45,945 bases of DNA from Phoronis australis (Eukaryota > Phoronida > Phoronidae): NCBI GenBank assembly GCA_002633005.1, contig NMRA01000561.1, forward strand, positions 72,570 through 118,514, read 5' to 3'. Numbering within the stretch: the first letter of the stretch is position 1; the number at the start of each line of letters is the position of its first letter. Position numbers and translations under genes: made by a program. Shown here one piece after another: positions 24,101 through 39,100 of the stretch. The notes below the pieces were generated by a model. It saw only the letters and a list, made by a program, of their open reading frames with translations, was not told the origin of the DNA and searched no databases.

Positions 24101-27100
24101 ATTAGTGGTATAGATTAGTTACCACACAGAGAGACTATCTGACAGGCAATGAGCACTGCACTATAATGACTTGAATGACTTCTCATCAACACAACATATT
24201 ATCTCCATAGTCTCACAAGAATATCACAATCACTTGTACGGATATCACCATACAATGGAACTAACTAACTGAAGTGACTTGAAAAACACAGCTGAAACAT
24301 TCTTGACATTTTCCTTTGCTTAATAATTTTATCTTTGCCCAGAATTGTCAAAAACATATAACGGACTTTAATGAAGTTTTTATTCTCAAGAGAAGATTTA
24401 CCTGTTAACGAGGTCTAGCACCTGTATGAACTCATCAAACTTGAAGTGTGACAGGTCGGTGGAACTGACATAAGCCTTCACCTTCTGTTGGACGTCGCCC
24501 CAGATTCTGGTCAGACCAAGCTCCAGCTTCTGTTGTACGTAGCGACGGTTGAAGCTAGCTTCAATACTGCTGCTAGACCCTGTAATGAAATCATTTGGTG
24601 AAGGTGATGATTGTTCTTTAGCAACGGGCTAACTTGCCCTGTTGTTACTCGACCCTGCAGTGAAATCCACCATCAGAAGTGAATGGTGTTATCCAGCAAG
24701 GTGTCCACTACTGCTGCATATAATAACATCCAAACTTAGCCTCTGCACTGCTATTAGACCATGCGGTGTGATCTTACAGGGTGGAGTCACTTTCTACACA
24801 AAACAGTGCATTATGATCCCTTTTAGTCACTCTCTACACTACTAGCACACAGTGCACTAGGATCGCTTGTAGTCACTCTTTACACTGCTAACACACAGTG
24901 CACTAGGATCGCTTGTAGTCACTCTTTACACTAATAACACACAGTGCACTGGGATCCCTTGTAGTCACTCTTTACACTGCTACACACAGTGCACTAGGAT
25001 CCCTTGTAGTCATTCTTTACACTGCTACACACAGTGCACTGGGATCCCTTACAGTCATTCTCTACACTACTATCACACAATGCACTGGGATTGCTTGCAG
25101 TCAGTCTTTACACAACTAACACAGTGCACTAGAATCACCTGTCACAGTTGACTGCTTGAACTGAGGCCTGTTTCAGCTTGGTCATTAGATGCTATAACAG
25201 GTTCATATGGAATCCAAAAAAGCAACAAAAATACATATGGAATAGTTACACCAAATAGAGATGCAATCAGATTCTCGGCCGATCGTCACAGTGATCTCAA
25301 CTCCTATTGGAGGAATTCACTCCAATCACAGAGCTTCTCCATGGAATCATCATCATGCACTTCAGATTGAACTCTGATCATTAAGAGTTAACTCCCCTGT
25401 ATTACCTGCATCAACAACACAGTCATTTTTATCCTGCTGCTCATGCCACTGAATTGTTTTGTGGTAACTCTTCATTACTTCCCATAATGCCTTGCAGAGG
25501 TCGATCAGGCAAGGAATGAATGTTTCATGGCTGATGTGCTGTAAGAAATTGATGAACTTAAATGAGATGTTTTGAGTGAAGTCCTACGACAGGCGTGATT
25601 ATAGTGGTGTTAAAATGACACACTAGAAGAGAAGATTGTTTCTTGAGACGGATACAAATTCACGATCTCAATGGTTGAAATTCAACGCTTTGCTAGAAAA
25701 GCAGAGGAGTATTTAAGAATATTTAACTGATAAAAAGTCACTGACAATTAACACTGAGAATAGGTAATTTGTAATAAAATCACAAAAACAGATTCTGTCT
25801 TACAACTAATAACTTCAACAAGTCTGTCTCATCCAGCAATAACTTCAACAAGTTTGTCTCATCCAACAATAACTTCAACAAGTCTGTCTCATCCAGCAAT
25901 AATTCTAACAAGTCTGTCTCATCCAACAATAACTTTAACAAGTGTGTCTCATCCAGCAATAACTTCAACTAGTCTGTCTCATCCAGCAATAACTTTAACA
26001 AGTCTGTCCCATCCAACAATTACTTTAACAAGTCTATCCCATCCTACAATAACTCCAACAAGTGTGTCTCATTCAACAATAACTTCAACAAGTCTGTCTC
26101 ATCCAACAATAACTTCAACAAGTCTGTCTCATCCAACAATAACTCCAACAAGTCTGTCTCATCCAACAATAACTTCAACAAGTCTGCCTCGTCCAGCAAT
26201 AACTCCATCAAGTCTGTCTCATCCAACAATAACTCCAACAAGTCTGTCTCATCCAGCAGTAACTTCAACAAGTCTGTCTCATCCAAAAATAACTCCAACA
26301 AGTCTGTCTCGTCCAACAATAACTCTAACAAGTGTGTCTCATCCAACTATAACTCCAACAAGTCTGTCTCGTCCAACAGTGACTTGAACAAGTCTGTCTC
26401 ATCCAGCAATAACTTCAACAAGTCTGTCTCATCCAACAATAACTTCAACAAGTCTGTCTCATCCAACAATAACTCAGTCTCATCCAACAATAACTCCAAC
26501 ATGTCTGTCTCATCCAACAATAACTTCAACAAGTCTGTCTCATACAACAATAACTTCAACAAGTCTGTCTCATCCAACAATGACTTCAACAAGCCTGTCT
26601 CATCCAACAATAACTTCAACATGTCTGTCTCATACAACAATAACTTCAACAAGTCTGTCCCATCCAGCACTAACTCTAACAAGCCTGTCTCATCCAGCAA
26701 TAACTTCAGCGAGTCTGTCTCATCCAGCAATAACTTCAACATGTCTGTCCACCCAACATTATTTTTGCCCCTTTATGGAAACACGTATACATTTCCCAAA
26801 GCACTTTAAGGAACTATAAAAACAATACAGACTTCAAAACTGCAAACCATTCTGAAAATCACAAACGTGACATTCAAGTGTGCAAGGGACTTACACTACA
26901 AAGGTCGTTATATTGTCGTTTCTGGAATGTGTTGTCACCCGTGCCGGAGGTGAGTTCCACGTAGCCCAGGACGATGGTGAAAGCTGTCATGTGTATAGCG
27001 CTTGTGAAGTGCATATGCAGCTGATCCATGGCCGTCTGAAAGGAATGTGAACATGACAGCTTTGAGCGTGCATGCAGGGATGTGCAACTGACATGGCAGG

Positions 27101-30100
27101 AACGGTGCCACAGCAAATTTGTTCAATTTGTCTCCCATGTCAGGTATTTGAAATACAAAGGAGGTTCAGTAGTAACCAGCATATTGCGGGAATATTGCTG
27201 CATAGTGCATACTAACCAGTATATGAACTTGTAGGATCCTTATCTAAGAAAACAGAATATTGCTGGCGATACCTTTCTGGAGTCTCTGCCACTAAGGTAC
27301 ATGCAGCTCATGTTGTCAATATGACGCCATATTGAAGAATGCTACACAGGAGAAAAATGGCCGAAAACACTGGGAGCCCCACGGCATCAGTCAGGACATG
27401 TGGGGGCCCGCAGTGTTATGCCTGCAGCCAAAGAGTTAAGTTTTTTGGTCCTGTCATTGAGTCATGGGTTTTTTGGTTCTGACATGGAGTTTAGTGGTGC
27501 TGCAACTAGGTTTTTATGTTCTGCCAACAGAGTTTAAGCGGAGTGACTATATACGTTGTTTCCACATCAGTCTTGGTGATTGAGATCATATAAGATTAAT
27601 TAAAAAGACAATCATTGACCACCATATGCTGTTATCCAATGATGGTGCTGTTTGTTAATTATAGTAAATATTTGGTATTAATGACAATCATATGTATTTT
27701 TACTTGTACTGAAAAAAAAATCCCCGAACTTACTTGCTAGCCATTGAAATCAGTACATCTAAGTGAATAGTGTATTCTCTATTGAAATATATACTGCTTT
27801 CAAAACTCGTTTCTTAATATGTATTCCAAAATCAGATGTTTTCTGCTGTATCAAAACAAACAAATCTCTGCAAAGTCTGTACTTATGTCGAAGTTGATAT
27901 TGGAAATTTTGTAGATTTGCACAGCTTGCTTACGAACTCTCTGTTTTGTGACGAAACTTGCGCAAAAAAGTAAAGTCCATAGAAACCCAAATATCAAACC
28001 TGTACGACTGAATTACGCATCCAATCTTTACCCAAAATACAGAATTTCCCACTCGAAACCGAATGGAAATATACCCAACCGAGCTGATGTAGCATTAGTT
28101 ACGACCCCGTGAAAAATGACCGTGGTTAGTTTTTTCACAGGGTCTCGGGGAAACTGAAAAAACGATATACCCGCTTTCTTTGCAGACGAACCACTGACGT
28201 CACCGTGTCGTTTCTCACCTTCCTCATAGGTTAACGCGACACCTCTCGGCAAGGTGTGGTCGACCGTATAAGAGGCGATGTGGATATAGACTGATTAAGA
28301 CAGTAAAAAAGACTAATTAAATCAGGTGGCATTCTCCTTTAAGTCCATTCTGGCAATTAGGGTTGGAGTGTCAGCTCTCTTTTATTCGATAATTGCTCTA
28401 ATCTGCGATAAGATTGTAGAGTCCTATATCCTCACTGGGCTGTGCTGTTAAAAACAACTTAAGTTATAAAATGCTTGAACATAAACCAATGACATTTCTG
28501 AAGTGCCCATCAAATACTGATCAAGCTTATAGTTTTTGAATCACCAAAATTGCCCAACTACAATTGAAGTTAAGACAATGTACTGGGTTAGACTGTGTTC
28601 ACATGTGATCAGTTATAAGCCTGGAGGCATGTTGTCCTACCAGACAAAAGACTACCGTATTCGCCGTAATAACCGCCCATGCCCCTATAAGCGCCCCCCC
28701 ACGCGTTTTCAGACTTTGCTGAAATAAGCGCCCAGTCCATGAACGTGTACATGCGAACAATGACATACCTACAGTCCTAAAACTCGGCTACAGTAACGTC
28801 TTCAATTTATCAAAAAAATTTTGCACGGGTCTCCTAGACCACCAGCGGCACTGCTATGTTTGTACAAGTTAGCCGTGACTTTACACTTCAAAGTAACGCA
28901 GCACTTCAAAAAGAACGCAACAGCGTTGCTAGGCTCTCGCGACGACCGCGTCCCACTATGGTCAGACCTTTCAGTAGACACATCATCTGTCTCATGAATA
29001 AAAATAACTCGGTGTTAAACGCACGTGGCCAGGAAGCGCGCGCTACATACATGAACCTGTCATCAAAGACATTAGTCGGGAACTATCCATTCATGAAACG
29101 GGTAGCATAGCATCGATGAGAAATGAAAATTGGCACTAATTTCCGACAATTTCTAATACTATAAAACATGTTTGCGTTATTTTTGAGATGGATTGTTTGA
29201 TTAACCATAATTGGTGTTTTTAAGCCAAATATCCGATAAAATGACAACTGACAGTGAATGCTTACACACCCTTACACCGAAAAATAACTGTCAGATAGTT
29301 ACGTACGCATCCAGCTACACGGCGACCATATGGGCCCTACCGAGACAAATGTCGAAAGTTTTTAGCACGAGACCGGCAAGTGCTGAATGAAACACGCTCT
29401 GGTTTAAGCCTACTGCTTGTGCAAATTTCTTTACACACATCTAGCTAGTTAGATTGCGTGGCTCTGGCCAAAAGACGGTCTCTGCTTTGGCAAATGAACT
29501 CTGGTGACACGCACGCGCTCGCTTACTCGCAGACGAACTTCAAAACAAACGTCACGTGACAATAACATTGTGTGTTCGTCCAGACATTTTTCTCGCCGTG
29601 TTGCCGATCATACATGTCGATGGCACGATGTTGTACAGATTTGTACTTAAACCTGCCGTTAATCCAGATTCCACGAGAACTTAAAAAATCTTGGAGACGC
29701 TACTTATAAAACTTAATGAGGATTTCAGGTAATTTGCTTGAGATGAAAAAATGTTTATTCAAGCATTGACGTCGCCGTATCAAAGACGGCGATTTCGAGG
29801 CAGTCAGTCGGCGAGTTTTCGCCCTGGGATTTCAGCACAATTTTCTGTAACATGATCGTAATTTAGCAGCAAAGTTTGACAGCAATGCACCACAGTTTTG
29901 TTGAAAGTCTTTCATAGATTACATATACGTCACAGCGTAAATTTGATGAATCATAGCTTCCGATTTCACCCGTTTCGGAGACTGAGTTTCAATCGCCTTG
30001 GGTTATAATAAGCGCCCCCCCCTGAACCGAACTTTTCTAAGCGCCCTGGGCGGTTATTACGGAGAATACGGTATGCTCGGCAGTTAACAAAGGAGCTAGA

Positions 30101-33100
30101 TGTTATCACACGTTCACAACATCTGTACTGAACGGGAGAACGCACTAATGAACTTTAAAAACCATTTATTTACATGACTCCAATGAGGTCACTTTTTACA
30201 GTAGTTCACATTAAATTTAGACTCCATTAAAAGCGACCCGGGCCATATTTTAATTTAACAAAGTTACCCGGGGTCATTGTTCAACACTCAGTGAAAAGGC
30301 TTATTGGGGCACCACGAGTGAGCAGCACGTCTCCTAGGTTATCTCTTCCTGATATAACGTATTTGCAAACACAATTTGGACACAAGGTCCTCAATACAGA
30401 AAATTGACACATTAAAGTTATGCAGGAGCCCACAAACTGTCCAGTGTTCTTCACAACAGAAAACTCTATCTCAACAACAACTACATGTTTGACAGTCCTA
30501 TCCATGTTCAAACTGGGCAGGGTTTGTATGCAAAGACCTCAGTGCACTCAACATGTTTGACAGCCCATGTTCATACTGGGGAGGGTTTGTATGCGAAGAC
30601 CTAGTAAGTACATTGAACATTTTGACAGTCCATGTTCTTACAGGAAAGGGTTTGTATGCAAAGACCTCAGTGCACTGAACTGGTGCTAACAATAACAAAT
30701 GCGTTACCACGCAGTTTTAAAATAAGGACAAGTCGTTCTGAGTTCAAATTTAATGTAGGTGAGTTAAATTCATTGCACCGACATATAAACGCGTTACAAA
30801 CAGGTTGTGGAGAACACTGTGAGGCTAAATTCCTTCCACAGGTGCCTAACCTCATTACTATACATGTACACTCATGCTGCATGATGACAACTTACCTGTG
30901 TCTTCCCCAGTAACCTATAGGCTGTCTGTACCTTGTCATAGTGACTTGTATCAAAATTAGAACAGGTCTTGGACAGGGCCACATCTAACTGTTCTTCAAT
31001 CATCACCAGAGTGTCTTGTAGCTTGGAGTTCAGCTCACTAGCAAAAACAAAGGCAACTTAAGTTCAATACTGAATGTAAATGAAACTAATTATTAATTTA
31101 TGTAAATGAAACTACTTAATTATTCATTTATGGTAATAACAAAAAATGAGATGACCACTTCACTGCTTTGGAAGAGTGCCCTCATGAATATGACAGGAAA
31201 TACACTAAAATTCAATACAATACAACAATACAATACAAGAGTACATGGAACTTGAGCAGTAAACAGAGTTTGCATAGCAAAGCAATGTCTTAAATGTAGC
31301 AGTTGACTTCACAACACAAGAGCTACTCCGAAGAGAACTTGAGGAGATTAAAAATGATTATCTAATCTCATAAGCATCTGCTAACTGTTGAAACTTGAAG
31401 CAAAACTAATTTTAAATCTTGTTTTCAAACAAAACACTTTGTCGGTTCTTTTTTCAGTGTCTACACGCAAATTTGTCAAAACTGTATCCAGTTTGCCATT
31501 GCTCAATTCAAAGCCTACAGACTATGCCATGCAGCTCAGTGTACCAGAACTTGAATTTTTAATCTCATTGTGATCTGAAATATAATACAACCCCACATTT
31601 ACCACTTACGACATGGGGACTGATCTCGTCTCAGACTCATGGAAGACCTGACCTGACTACAAAGCAATTGCTAGTCTGTTGAACAACTCTGGGGACTGCT
31701 TATTGACATTACCCGAGTATGGCCAGTAAGCAATACATCACCACTGGCTTGGCATAAAGTGTTCATTCAGAAAAGAAGATTAGAATATCGACAGTACATG
31801 TACTGCAGAGCACAAACTGACACACTTCCACCGACTGTTTGATCTTGACTATTCGGACACACCCACCTAATACATTTATAATGCCTGAAAGTGCTAGCAG
31901 CCTTCTGACACTCCAAACACAGCTGTATAGCACCAGGATAATCTTCTTCCTCCATCATCTCACGCAGACGGATATCAGTTCTTTGCTGAAACAGCAGACA
32001 ACGTTTCATGACACAGTTTTTCAAGCAAATTTCAATACTTGAAATGAGAATATCTAGGCAGTGTTACTCTTATCCAATCCAATTCCTTCAATATAACTCA
32101 GGCCAGACTACAATTCCTTCAATATCCTTAAGGCCAGACTACAATTTCTTCAATATAACTAAGACTAGACAACAATTCCTTCAATATCACTCTGGCCAAG
32201 CCATAATTCCTTCGATATAACTCAGACCAGACCACAGTTCCTTCAATATCACTCAGGCCAGACTACAATTCCTTCAATATAACTCACGCCAGACTACAAT
32301 TCCTTCAATATAACTAAGACTAGACAACAATTCCTTCAATATCACTCTGGCCAAGCCACAATTCCTTCGATATAACTCAGACCAGACCACAGTTCCTTCA
32401 ATATCACTCAGGCCAGACTACAATTCCTTCAATACAACTAAGACTAGACTACAATTCAAAACAATTGTCTTAGTGCTCAAAAGAAAACTAATCAATGTTG
32501 AAATACAGTTACTAGAAACAATATTTTGTTTCACCTATTTCTGGATATCTAATAAGTTGAACAAAATGTCATTAATCTTCAAAAGTAAGAATGTTTGAAG
32601 GCTAGTAAGCTACATGAAATCCCAAACTTTATCCTTCAGTAAAATTTAACCAAGGTTATTTGTCCACATCAGGTGTTGTGTTCCACTTACAAGAGTCTTG
32701 ATGGTTCTCAAAGACTTGAGCAGGGCCATGAGTTGCTGCCTCTTCCTATAGTTAGCCAACAAACTGAGGCTGGCTGTTGTAAAGCCTTGTTTAGCCATGG
32801 CCAGTTGTCTGTAAGATGAGTGGAATAAAGCAAATGAGTATGCTTTGAAATATTGATGTCTGCTTCATTTAAAGATAAAAAATTAAAAATAAAATTGTAA
32901 AGCATTAATCTGGTACTAGATAGGGGATATACTCAGTTTTAAAAAAACTGGGCCCGGTCTCCAATCTCCGTACTCAGACTCGAATCATACTCAAGCTCAA
33001 ACTTCATACTCAACTCAAGTACAGACTCAGCTTTGGTCTATTCAATGTCATACTCGAAAAATCTGTATTCAATTTTTGAGTATACTCGAACTGAAGTGTA

Positions 33101-36100
33101 TTTCATCTATATTTCGATAATGATTTTGAGTAAATTTCCGAGTATATGCTCCAAATTTCAAGTTTGGTCTGGCAATGTGCTTGAAATCGTACTCGGAAAT
33201 GAATACAAGCGAGAGAAGAAAATATCGAAAGGCCACCGACAGACACAGCAAATCTAAACAAGAGCAACACAGAGCGTTGAAATGCGCCCACAATTGCATC
33301 GTATACGGTATCCTTCTAGGGTTGTTTATTGGTACCATAAAGTGGCCAGTAGAGGGCATATATGTAGTATGTTGTACTTTGCAAAATGGAAAGGCATGGT
33401 CATTGTCTCCTCAATAGGCTAGGGGCAAAATGTGAGTGATCTTCATAATACAAGCACATCCTATACATCAGTTGCTTAAAGCACCACAGAAACATAGAAT
33501 TAAAAACAAATCTACCAAAACATACGAGATTAGCACAGCATTAGAATGCCAGAAACAAATTTCTACTTGGAACTTTTCCTTCACAGTCACGAAGTAACAC
33601 AAAGCATACACCTGAAGACCTATGAAAATACAGAGGTCAATGTAAAATACTAAAATTGCCACTAGAGGCATACCGGTAGACAGAATCATCCTAAAGTCGT
33701 CATCGTCCGTTGTCAACATCACATAAATACACCTGCTAAATTTAGTAAAGATCCTGCAAACGGTTTGGGAGATACAGTCTGGACAGTCACACAACTTAGA
33801 ACATGGCATGCCTGACTTCAAACAAGAGCACATTTTTTTACTACAATCACTTCTTTTACACTTGCCATTAACATTTTTCATGGCATGTTCTGGGGCTAAA
33901 GGGAGAGTCATCCAGTGGAGCATCACACTACCCGTTCCAATAGCCACCCATTACCAACTGAAGAAGGTGCACTGACATGATGTTCCAAGGCTCGCTTGCG
34001 AATGGCACACTAGTAGTTTGCTCTTTTGGCATGTAACACCAAACAATCATGATTAGGAGGCAGAGATGATTCCATCACAGATTTCAACCTGAATATGTGG
34101 TAGCGTGCTTTGTTGACTGTTGATGAATCGCCGTACAGCTATACAAACGGTTCAATGTCTTCCATGAGTTGACCAGGAAACACAAATTTTGAGCCCAACT
34201 TTAATGACAAAGACAAAGTTCAAAAAATATCTCTGCAAGCCTGCACCCTACTCGAAATAAAAAAGTTTCGACAACCTCAATACTGTTTCATCTAAACACC
34301 TTGTTACGGTAATCCTATTTAACTCAAATAGATAACCAAAATGCTCTTCACTTTAGCACACAGTATGGCCAACAATTGAAATTTCATTTTGTCTCAGTGC
34401 TCAGCAAAAATAAGCATTAAGAGAAATGAGCATCATTACTAGCACTGATTGCACTGTGCATCTGCTTTCAAACAATTTAAAACATAGAAACATTTTAATA
34501 ATTCTTAATACTGTAGATCAGCCTTTGAAAATAGAGGAATAGCCATGTTGGCATAATTATAGTTTTTGTTTGACATTGAAAAGTGTCTTTTTTACCGTAG
34601 AACTAAAATTTCTTTTGACGCTTCCTGTTTTAAATAGCACATAATTGGAAGAGTAAAAATTATCCTTGCTAAAAACTCCAATTCAAGAATCTTCAAAACG
34701 TGAGATACTGAAATTTGTGCAAAATTTGAATTTTCAAGATTAATGAATTACAGAACATAGGCAATATTTCCATTTTTATGTTTCTCAAATTCTAAACACT
34801 GCTCATGATTCTACATACAAGGGTCTCCGAAGAGGCTTAGAAGTTCATAAAAAGCAGTGCTGATCACTCACATGTAGGTAAAAACTACTGCCAGTACCTT
34901 TGAGATTGGACAGCTATTACTACAAATTTATCAAGCAAAATATTTTTTTTTCTGTGCCCTAAATGACACTTTTTCGAATTACGAATAAATAGTCCTATTT
35001 ACAATCGATTGTTTGGAACTTTGATAGGTTTTCAACTTTTCTTTTGTTTGTGAAGTTCCCCTGTGATGAAATTTGATTGGTGGTAAATGGTTCATTGTGG
35101 TGGCAAGACATATAAGGTATATTTCTTTGAGCACTGTTAAATGTACATGTAACTGACAGTGACAATCTCCTTAAGTTTCTAGTGGGCTCAACATTATTTC
35201 CATCATCAGCTTTACTCTTTTCTTATTTAAGAGCTCTTTCAATTTTTGTTACATCCGTAAAGTGTCTGTAACATTGCTTGTGATAGAAGCATTGGCGCAC
35301 CAAGCCCAAAAATGGGGGCTCGAGTTTTTGAGAATCTGGGCATATAATAAGATTCACGGGCTTCTTCAGAGCTACGAATTATGTGTTCGCCGAATTTTGG
35401 TACTTCCTGCCTTTTTAGTGAACTTTTGTCTTGTTATGTACTTTTTTCGGAGTTTTTGTTTCTCTGAGGCGGACCTTTTTACCCACTTTACCAAATGGGG
35501 GAGGCTCGTTCAAGCCCACCCACCCCGAGCATGACAAGATGACAAGGGCTCTGTTTTTTTCACAAAAACTTAAAACCTTCTCAGCAGATACTTCACTTGC
35601 ACTCAATGTTGATACATTTGTTTGCAGTAGCCTTACACATAGTGTACCTAATTATCGGACGGACCCTAAATATTGGATATTTCATAAAATCTTACTTGAA
35701 GCATAATCTGAGAATTAGATGAAACCAATTTTTGTTCCGCTGTAATGCATTCAATGTCTGGCACCATCTCGTTTTTTTACAGCATTGCCTCGTTTTCATT
35801 TCACCGAGAGAGGGTGCAGTTTAGACCCCCAAGTCGGCCTAAAATGGATGATTGCATAAATCGGTTATAAAAGTTGGAAACAAAACCATTTTCCACAATG
35901 AAATGATCTCATTGAACTGACAATATGTCACAGTTTCATTTTTTCATTTGCTTTTAAACTCAAGTCAAACCCCGACCATGCACATGCGGGTGTCATATCA
36001 AGAAGGCAGAGATACTAAAAACTGCATTGAGTTTGCACGTGCTTTAATCATCTGCACTGAATCATCGAAACGGCTTGGGCCGTCACCAGATTTCATTTTA

Positions 36101-39100
36101 TGGATAACGTTGTTGCGAATGGAGCTGTGTTTTAGCAGCATGTGTGTCAACACTCGAGCAGAAATTTCGCAACAAGTTGTGGCCATTACTTGGTTAGTCA
36201 GTTTTCCACAGTGTGGTGTAAGGGGAAACATGGTGTTCGTTATTTAGGTTCTCTGAGGGTTTGCTAGTTGTGTTTTTTAAAGATCAATCAGAACATAAAT
36301 GTAGCTTTCGGTGACAAGATCTAGTAACAGAACAATTCCGTAAAAGGTAAGTCTTTATTTCAGCAAAGAATTTACAACCGTCCCTAGTATTTTCAATTAA
36401 AAATAATGCAAAATGTGGCAAAACGTTCAATAATTAGATCACTTGACTGTAGACCAGGTAATATCTGAAAATTCCAGCTCAGAAATTTGAGCAGAACCTC
36501 AGACAAGAATGCAACAAGGGGCAGACATCTTGCCAGTTTATTGTGAAGTCGCACGCTCGTTCAATAATTCATCGTTTCAGCAGAGTCCTAGCAGTCCCAA
36601 AACTATTCTTTGCGAAACACAAAATTATTCATGAATATTCTTTCAGTGCACTATGATGACACTCGTTGCCACTTGATTTGGCTTTCCTCAATTCCTAACT
36701 GCTGCCTGCTGGTTTTTGAGCCTTGGCCCTTGGTAACTGCCTATTACTTGCACGCCCATCCAAGAATTAATACTAACCAAATGTAGTCAGTAGCAGTAAA
36801 CAAGCTAGCTAAGCCAGCAGGATATCAGCTGACTAACCTCTGATTGAATGTTTTCATGCCAAGCAGACAACTTTTGAAGGGGAAAGGTATGGACACAATA
36901 TTTTCCTGGCATTTGATTGGCTGTTCTGATCATTTTGCACTGATACCTGGTGGCTAACATGAAAGTTGAGGCAATAATTTTCCAACTTTTAAATTAAAAT
37001 TATTACTAAACGTGCAAGTGTATTCTTGGGAACTTTTTGCAATTGACTTTTGAACATCTGTAGATGGGTTTAATGCAAAAGTTCCCGTTGCTCCCCAAAA
37101 GTAGCCACGGAAGTGAAAGATAGGAGAGCTGGGACTATGGCCTATAAACAGGTTGCAAGACTGTACATTGGCAGTGTGCAACTTAATGCCATACACATCA
37201 CACTCAAATTACACATCAAATATTAACCTGCACGGGTCACAGTGATGATCGCATGATTACATTTATCTGCAGAAATAATATGGTGAATAACTGCTCGCAA
37301 ATCAAGCTCTACACAAGAACTTATTTACTCCACTATTTGCTTGTCACTCCGCCATTTTCATTTTTTACCCAGAGGTGAACTCATGAACTAAAGTAGTCAC
37401 TTGTCTCATTGATTGGCATTCGGGTCACTATATGACGTCATTAGGTCCAAAACTGAGAATATAAGACGGCAGACGATTTGATTCACCATTGTTAAAGAAA
37501 GGTAAAAAGAGGCAAAGTATAATCAGTAAAACCATTTATGGTTCCCCAAATATGTCAAGGGAATTCAATTTGGTTAATACTAGCACAATCAAGTATTTTT
37601 CCCACATTCTTCTGATTTTTGTCCATTTCACTACTTGTGAAAACCGCTTTGATGGCCCTTCAGTTCTGTTTGAGAGCTGAGTATTGGCTATGATCATGTT
37701 AACAACGTTAGGAAACTTACAAGAAATAAATAGTGCACTCACCTTCGCCCATTGGTACATATGAGGCTGGCTGTGTTCAGAGACCCCTGTAGTTCCATAA
37801 CTCGCTGAAGCTCAGCTGCATAGGAAGGATGGTTTTCCAGAACTAGCTCTGATACTTTCTTGGACACCTGCCAAAAAGGCTAGTTTTGAGCACACAAGAT
37901 ATTACAAAATTCTGTAAGAGCTAAATTTGCTTTTGATAATTAAGAAAAAAATATATATACACAAAGCTAAACAATTGCATATGACACAATTTCTCAGATG
38001 ACAGTATTCATAAATCAATGTAAACTCTAAATTCACTTACTGAGTACAAAGTAAGCCACACCCATTATCATTTTTACAAAAACAATACAATCATTCAGAC
38101 TGTGTTTAGCAGCTTCGGAAAAATCTCAAGTCGTCACAAAGTTGCCCTTACGAGTATTGAAGTCAGACAATAATTCCTCCTAAATTCGTTTCAAAGTTCG
38201 TGTTGACTTCCAAACTTTAAATTATTAACACCATTCTTAGATTCATTACTTTTGATTCACAAAATTGCTCTGTTTACTTCGTGACATCAGTGCATTTACG
38301 ACCACAGCAGTCAGCACACATCAAACGCGCTTAAATTACAACAGGAAGTAAACACACAGAAGTTGGAAATGTTCCGCAAAAGTCGCTTAAGATCGGTGAA
38401 ATAAGTGCCACCAGTGTACGCACATTCGCGGACAGAAATTGTAGAGGTACCAGGGGTCGACATAACGAGCTGCAGGTCACATTTGCGACCTGAAATTTTG
38501 AAATGCGAGCTGAGATTTTTGTCAGCTCATATCAAGTCACAAAATGCGACCTGGAATTTCCAACAAATGCGAGCTGAGTTTTTATATTTCTAGGCAGATA
38601 TCGGGCAAATATAAAGCAACTCTTGTTAATCCGACCGCTATTTGGTTGTTGCCAAATTCAATTTCAAAAGAACACTAACCGAGAACAGCCCTCCCAATGA
38701 CTTGTAAGCAAGTCGCGTGAACATGGGTTAAGCAGGAACGATCTTTGACGCGTTTCATTGGCTAACATTTTCGGACACTTTTGTAAATTTCCGGATTCAC
38801 CGAAGAAAGATTCGAGCCACTGCATAACACGCGACAAAACGTCACAAAACAGCGGTGTTTCTACTTTCTTAAGCGGTCAACTTACCAAACTTTGAGGTGG
38901 ACAAATATGTTTATTTTTCGCGCAAGATGTACTTATTACATGTGCCAAATATTCACGACAATATCCCTGATATCTGATCGCGCACCGCGGCACTTCTTGG
39001 TCCCGTTGTTAGCACGCAAGCGGTCCTGGCAGACAATTGTGCGTCTCGTTTTTTATCACATAAGACAGCCAAAGTGAAAATGACAACCCTATTTATCGCC

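Noticed and set aside
25854-26809. Long repeat-rich frames on both strands ([10 protein letters not shown] / [10 protein letters not shown])
   Set aside because: They are minisatellite translations inside intron 7 of VPS50. There is no start context, no splice evidence, and both strands are equally open.
33468-33780. C-terminal half of the 159-codon frame with hydrophobic segments
   Set aside because: The hydrophobic part is translation of the CTCF-motif repeat copy. Only the Cys-rich N-terminal part resembles protein.
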